From: Pedosphaera sp.
Lineage (GTDB): Bacteria; Verrucomicrobiota; Verrucomicrobiia; Limisphaerales; Pedosphaeraceae
Reading direction: 5' to 3'
DNA length: 8,620 nt
NCBI GenBank assembly: GCA_028293465.1
Contig: JAQGOT010000438.1
Coordinates: 1-8,620, forward strand
The notes below the pieces were generated by a model. That model saw nothing but the letters and a program-made list of their open reading frames with translations, was not told the origin of the DNA and did no database searches. Shown one piece after another: positions 6,841 through 8,620 of the stretch; within the stretch, counting starts at the first letter, position 1, and every line of letters begins with the position of its first letter. The position numbers were made by a program, and so were the translations under genes.

Positions 6841-8604
6841 TTATTGAGCGGGTGCTGCCGCGCGGGCAAGCTTTTCGTCGGTAAGGGTCTTCAAAAAAGC
6901 CACGAGTGCGCTTTTGTCCACTGCGCTCAGGGGAACGCCGCCATCCGGATGTTTGGCCAGATTCGGGTCGAGGGTTGCGCTGCGTTTGACGCCCGTCGTG
7001 TAATGTTCCACGACTTCTTCCAGCGTCTTGAACCGGCCGTCGTGCATGTAGGGCGCGGTCAGGGCGGCGTTGCGCAGCGACGGGACCGAGAATTTTCCCT
7101 GGTCGCCATCCTTGCCCGTGACTTTTGCGCGGCCGGGGTCCGAAAAAGTCTCGTCCAATCCATTGTTGGCAAAGCTTTGGCTTTGAAACAGCGGTCCGCC
7201 ATGGCAGTGGAAACAGTCCGCGCCGGACTGGCCGCGGCGCGGATCGTACTCGGTCGCAAATAATTGAAACCCGCGTTGTTCGCTGGTCGTGAGTTCCACC
7301 TCGCCGCGCATGGCACGGGCGAACCTGGAGTCAAACGAGGTAAGCGTGAGCAGGTAATTTTCGAGGACGAGGGAAATCTTTTGAGCGGTGATCTGCGGCG
7401 AGCCAAACGCGGCGGTGAAGAGACCCGCGTAAGCATTGTTCGTTTGCGCGAGCTTCACGACCAGGTTGGTCAGGGTTTGATGCATCTCGATTGGATTTTG
7501 AATTGGTTCCAGGACCTGTTCGCGCAAACTGGCGGCGCGGCCGTCCCAGAAAAAAGAGTTTTTCCAGGCGAGGTTGAAGAGCGGCATTGCATTCCGCGTT
7601 CCGAGTTCACCTTCCGCGCCAGGGCTTTCCTTCCGCCCGTCGGTGAACGCTTTTGTGGGCGCATGGCAATCCGCGCACGACTGCTGGTTGTTCACCGAAA
7701 GTTGTTTGTCGTTGAACAACCGTCGGCCCAACTCGACGCGCTCGACGATGAGCGGATTGTCGCGCGGCAGATCGGGAACGGGAAACGTCGCGCTCATCTG
7801 GAACGGATAGGGGGTGACTTTCTCCGGGAGAAACAGCGGCTTCGGATTTGCGGCGGCAATTTCCGTGGCGGTCAGCGAACTGACTTTACGGACGCGAAAG
7901 GCGCCGGGCAGATTTTTGACCAGCGCGGCGGCAATCGGATCGCCGTCGCGCGAATGGGTCGAGGAACCGTCCCGGGCAAAGGAGAGCGGTTGCGGCGTGT
8001 TCAACAACGCGGCGAGATCGAAATCAAGCTCGAGTCTCGTTTCATTGGTGAGGAGGAGCGGCGCGGCCAGGGTGATGCGCGTGCAATTGGTGTCGCGGGC
8101 CAGGTGATACGCCCAGCCGTCCAACCCGCCGCCGGCATTGCGCCACAAGCCTTCGAGCGCGAGAAAAATATAACCGCCCTGCCAGCTCCAGTGTAAGCCG
8201 TTGAGATTCGGATTCAGCGGGTGCCCGGCGGGAAAGGTCGCGATGTCGGCATGGTTCAGGTTGGTGTTCAGGCCGATCGAGAAACGGAGGGAACGAAATT
8301 CAGCGTTGGGGAGGTTCTCCAGCCGGAGCGAATGGCGGTTTTGCTCGAAGTCGATCCAGGCGACGGCGTTGGAAACTTCCAGCCAGGAGCCGTCGTTGCG
8401 CTGCAGGGCAAAATCACTGACCAGATAACTGACGCGCGTGATGGAGAATCTTTCGCCGGCGGAGGTCTGGTAACGCAGCGAGACGGGCTGCAGACCTTCA
8501 CCGGAAACCTTCGGCACGATTTCGAGCTGCAACGCCGCGCCCCAGCCGAGGTTGGGAAGGCAACCAAACAAGACGATGAGCGCGATTTTCCTCACCAGGT
8601 TCAT
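6841..8604 (-). CDS. MbnP copper-binding domain fused to di-heme MauG/MbnH-type cytochrome c peroxidase
   Basis: This is an exported fusion protein of 587 residues. Residues 1-23 are a signal peptide (MNLVRK, hydrophobic core, cleavage near WGA/A). Residues about 25-230 match the MbnP family: RVSYLVSDFALQRNDGSW, IGLNTNLNHAD, GHPLNP, HWSWQGGYIFLALEG and AYHLARDTN. Residues about 255-580 are a complete di-heme peroxidase with heme sites CADCH (310-314, nt 7663-7677) and CFHCH (464-468, nt 7201-7215). It also has FFWDGR with inter-heme Trp353, NPIEM with Glu373, PYMHDGR and the VVEHY tail motif with Tyr535. In methanotrophs the separate di-heme protein MbnH oxidises a Trp of MbnP to kynurenine and so creates a copper site, and related MauG modifies Trp in methylamine dehydrogenase. 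By inference this protein modifies its own N-terminal domain in the periplasm and takes part in copper binding, though plain peroxidase activity is possible. ATG 8604 fits the signal peptide; only 16 bp precede it, so promoter and ribosome-binding site cannot be judged. The TPR-like gene follows after 90 bp. Confidence 0.93.
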   Translation of the reverse strand: MNLVRKIALIVLFGCLPNLGWGAALQLEIVPKVSGEGLQPVSLRYQTSAGERFSITRVSYLVSDFALQRNDGSWLEVSNAVAWIDFEQNRHSLRLENLPNAEFRSLRFSIGLNTNLNHADIATFPAGHPLNPNLNGLHWSWQGGYIFLALEGLWRNAGGGLDGWAYHLARDTNCTRITLAAPLLLTNETRLELDFDLAALLNTPQPLSFARDGSSTHSRDGDPIAAALVKNLPGAFRVRKVSSLTATEIAAANPKPLFLPEKVTPYPFQMSATFPVPDLPRDNPLIVERVELGRRLFNDKQLSVNNQQSCADCHAPTKAFTDGRKESPGAEGELGTRNAMPLFNLAWKNSFFWDGRAASLREQVLEPIQNPIEMHQTLTNLVVKLAQTNNAYAGLFTAAFGSPQITAQKISLVLENYLLTLTSFDSRFARAMRGEVELTTSEQRGFQLFATEYDPRRGQSGADCFHCHGGPLFQSQSFANNGLDETFSDPGRAKVTGKDGDQGKFSVPSLRNAALTAPYMHDGRFKTLEEVVEHYTTGVKRSATLDPNLAKHPDGGVPLSAVDKSALVAFLKTLTDEKLARAAAPAQ

Positions 8605-8620
8605 TGCGAACAGGATTGAC

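Noticed and set aside
7264..8196. Long open frame of 310 codons on the plus strand opposite the MbnP-peroxidase gene
   Set aside because: It is fully antisense to a strongly supported gene with intact heme motifs, its translation is Arg/Gly-rich without recognisable domains, and such shadows are common in GC-rich DNA.

Overview
The window holds five protein-coding genes and no RNA genes, insertion sequences or CRISPR arrays that I can see. Base composition is GC-rich. The secreted proteins have long surface-type architectures, and two unrelated ones end in the same kind of short C-terminal module finishing in F-Y-R-[VL]-[RK]-S. Together with weak Shine-Dalgarno signals, this suggests an environmental Verrucomicrobiota bacterium (Pedosphaera / Limisphaerales-like). 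That assignment is inference from style, not from a marker gene.

Left part, plus strand: the 3' portion of a large secreted subtilisin-family (S8, KP-43-like) protease, cut by the left window edge, is followed 46 nt later by a small GNAT acetyltransferase of the phosphinothricin / methionine-sulfoximine acetyltransferase type. The acetyltransferase meets the next gene tail to tail with no base between the two stop codons.

Middle, minus strand: a secreted protein of about 707 residues is built of 14 tandem Asp-box (BNR / Ycf48-like) beta-propeller blades plus the C-terminal module. About 220 bp of intergenic DNA lies upstream of it, holding only the tail of an open frame that may be a decayed gene or dispersed repeat.

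Right part, minus strand: a single-span membrane-anchored TPR-like protein of unknown function lies 90 bp downstream of the most interesting gene in the window. That gene encodes a 587-residue exported protein in which an MbnP-type copper-binding domain is fused to a di-heme MauG / MbnH-type cytochrome c peroxidase domain. In methanotrophs MbnP and MbnH are separate proteins: MbnH oxidises a tryptophan of MbnP to kynurenine, which creates a copper site. Here the presumed substrate and its modifying enzyme form one polypeptide, which suggests intramolecular or within-oligomer tryptophan modification. All five genes except the acetyltransferase appear to act in the periplasm, in the envelope or outside the cell.
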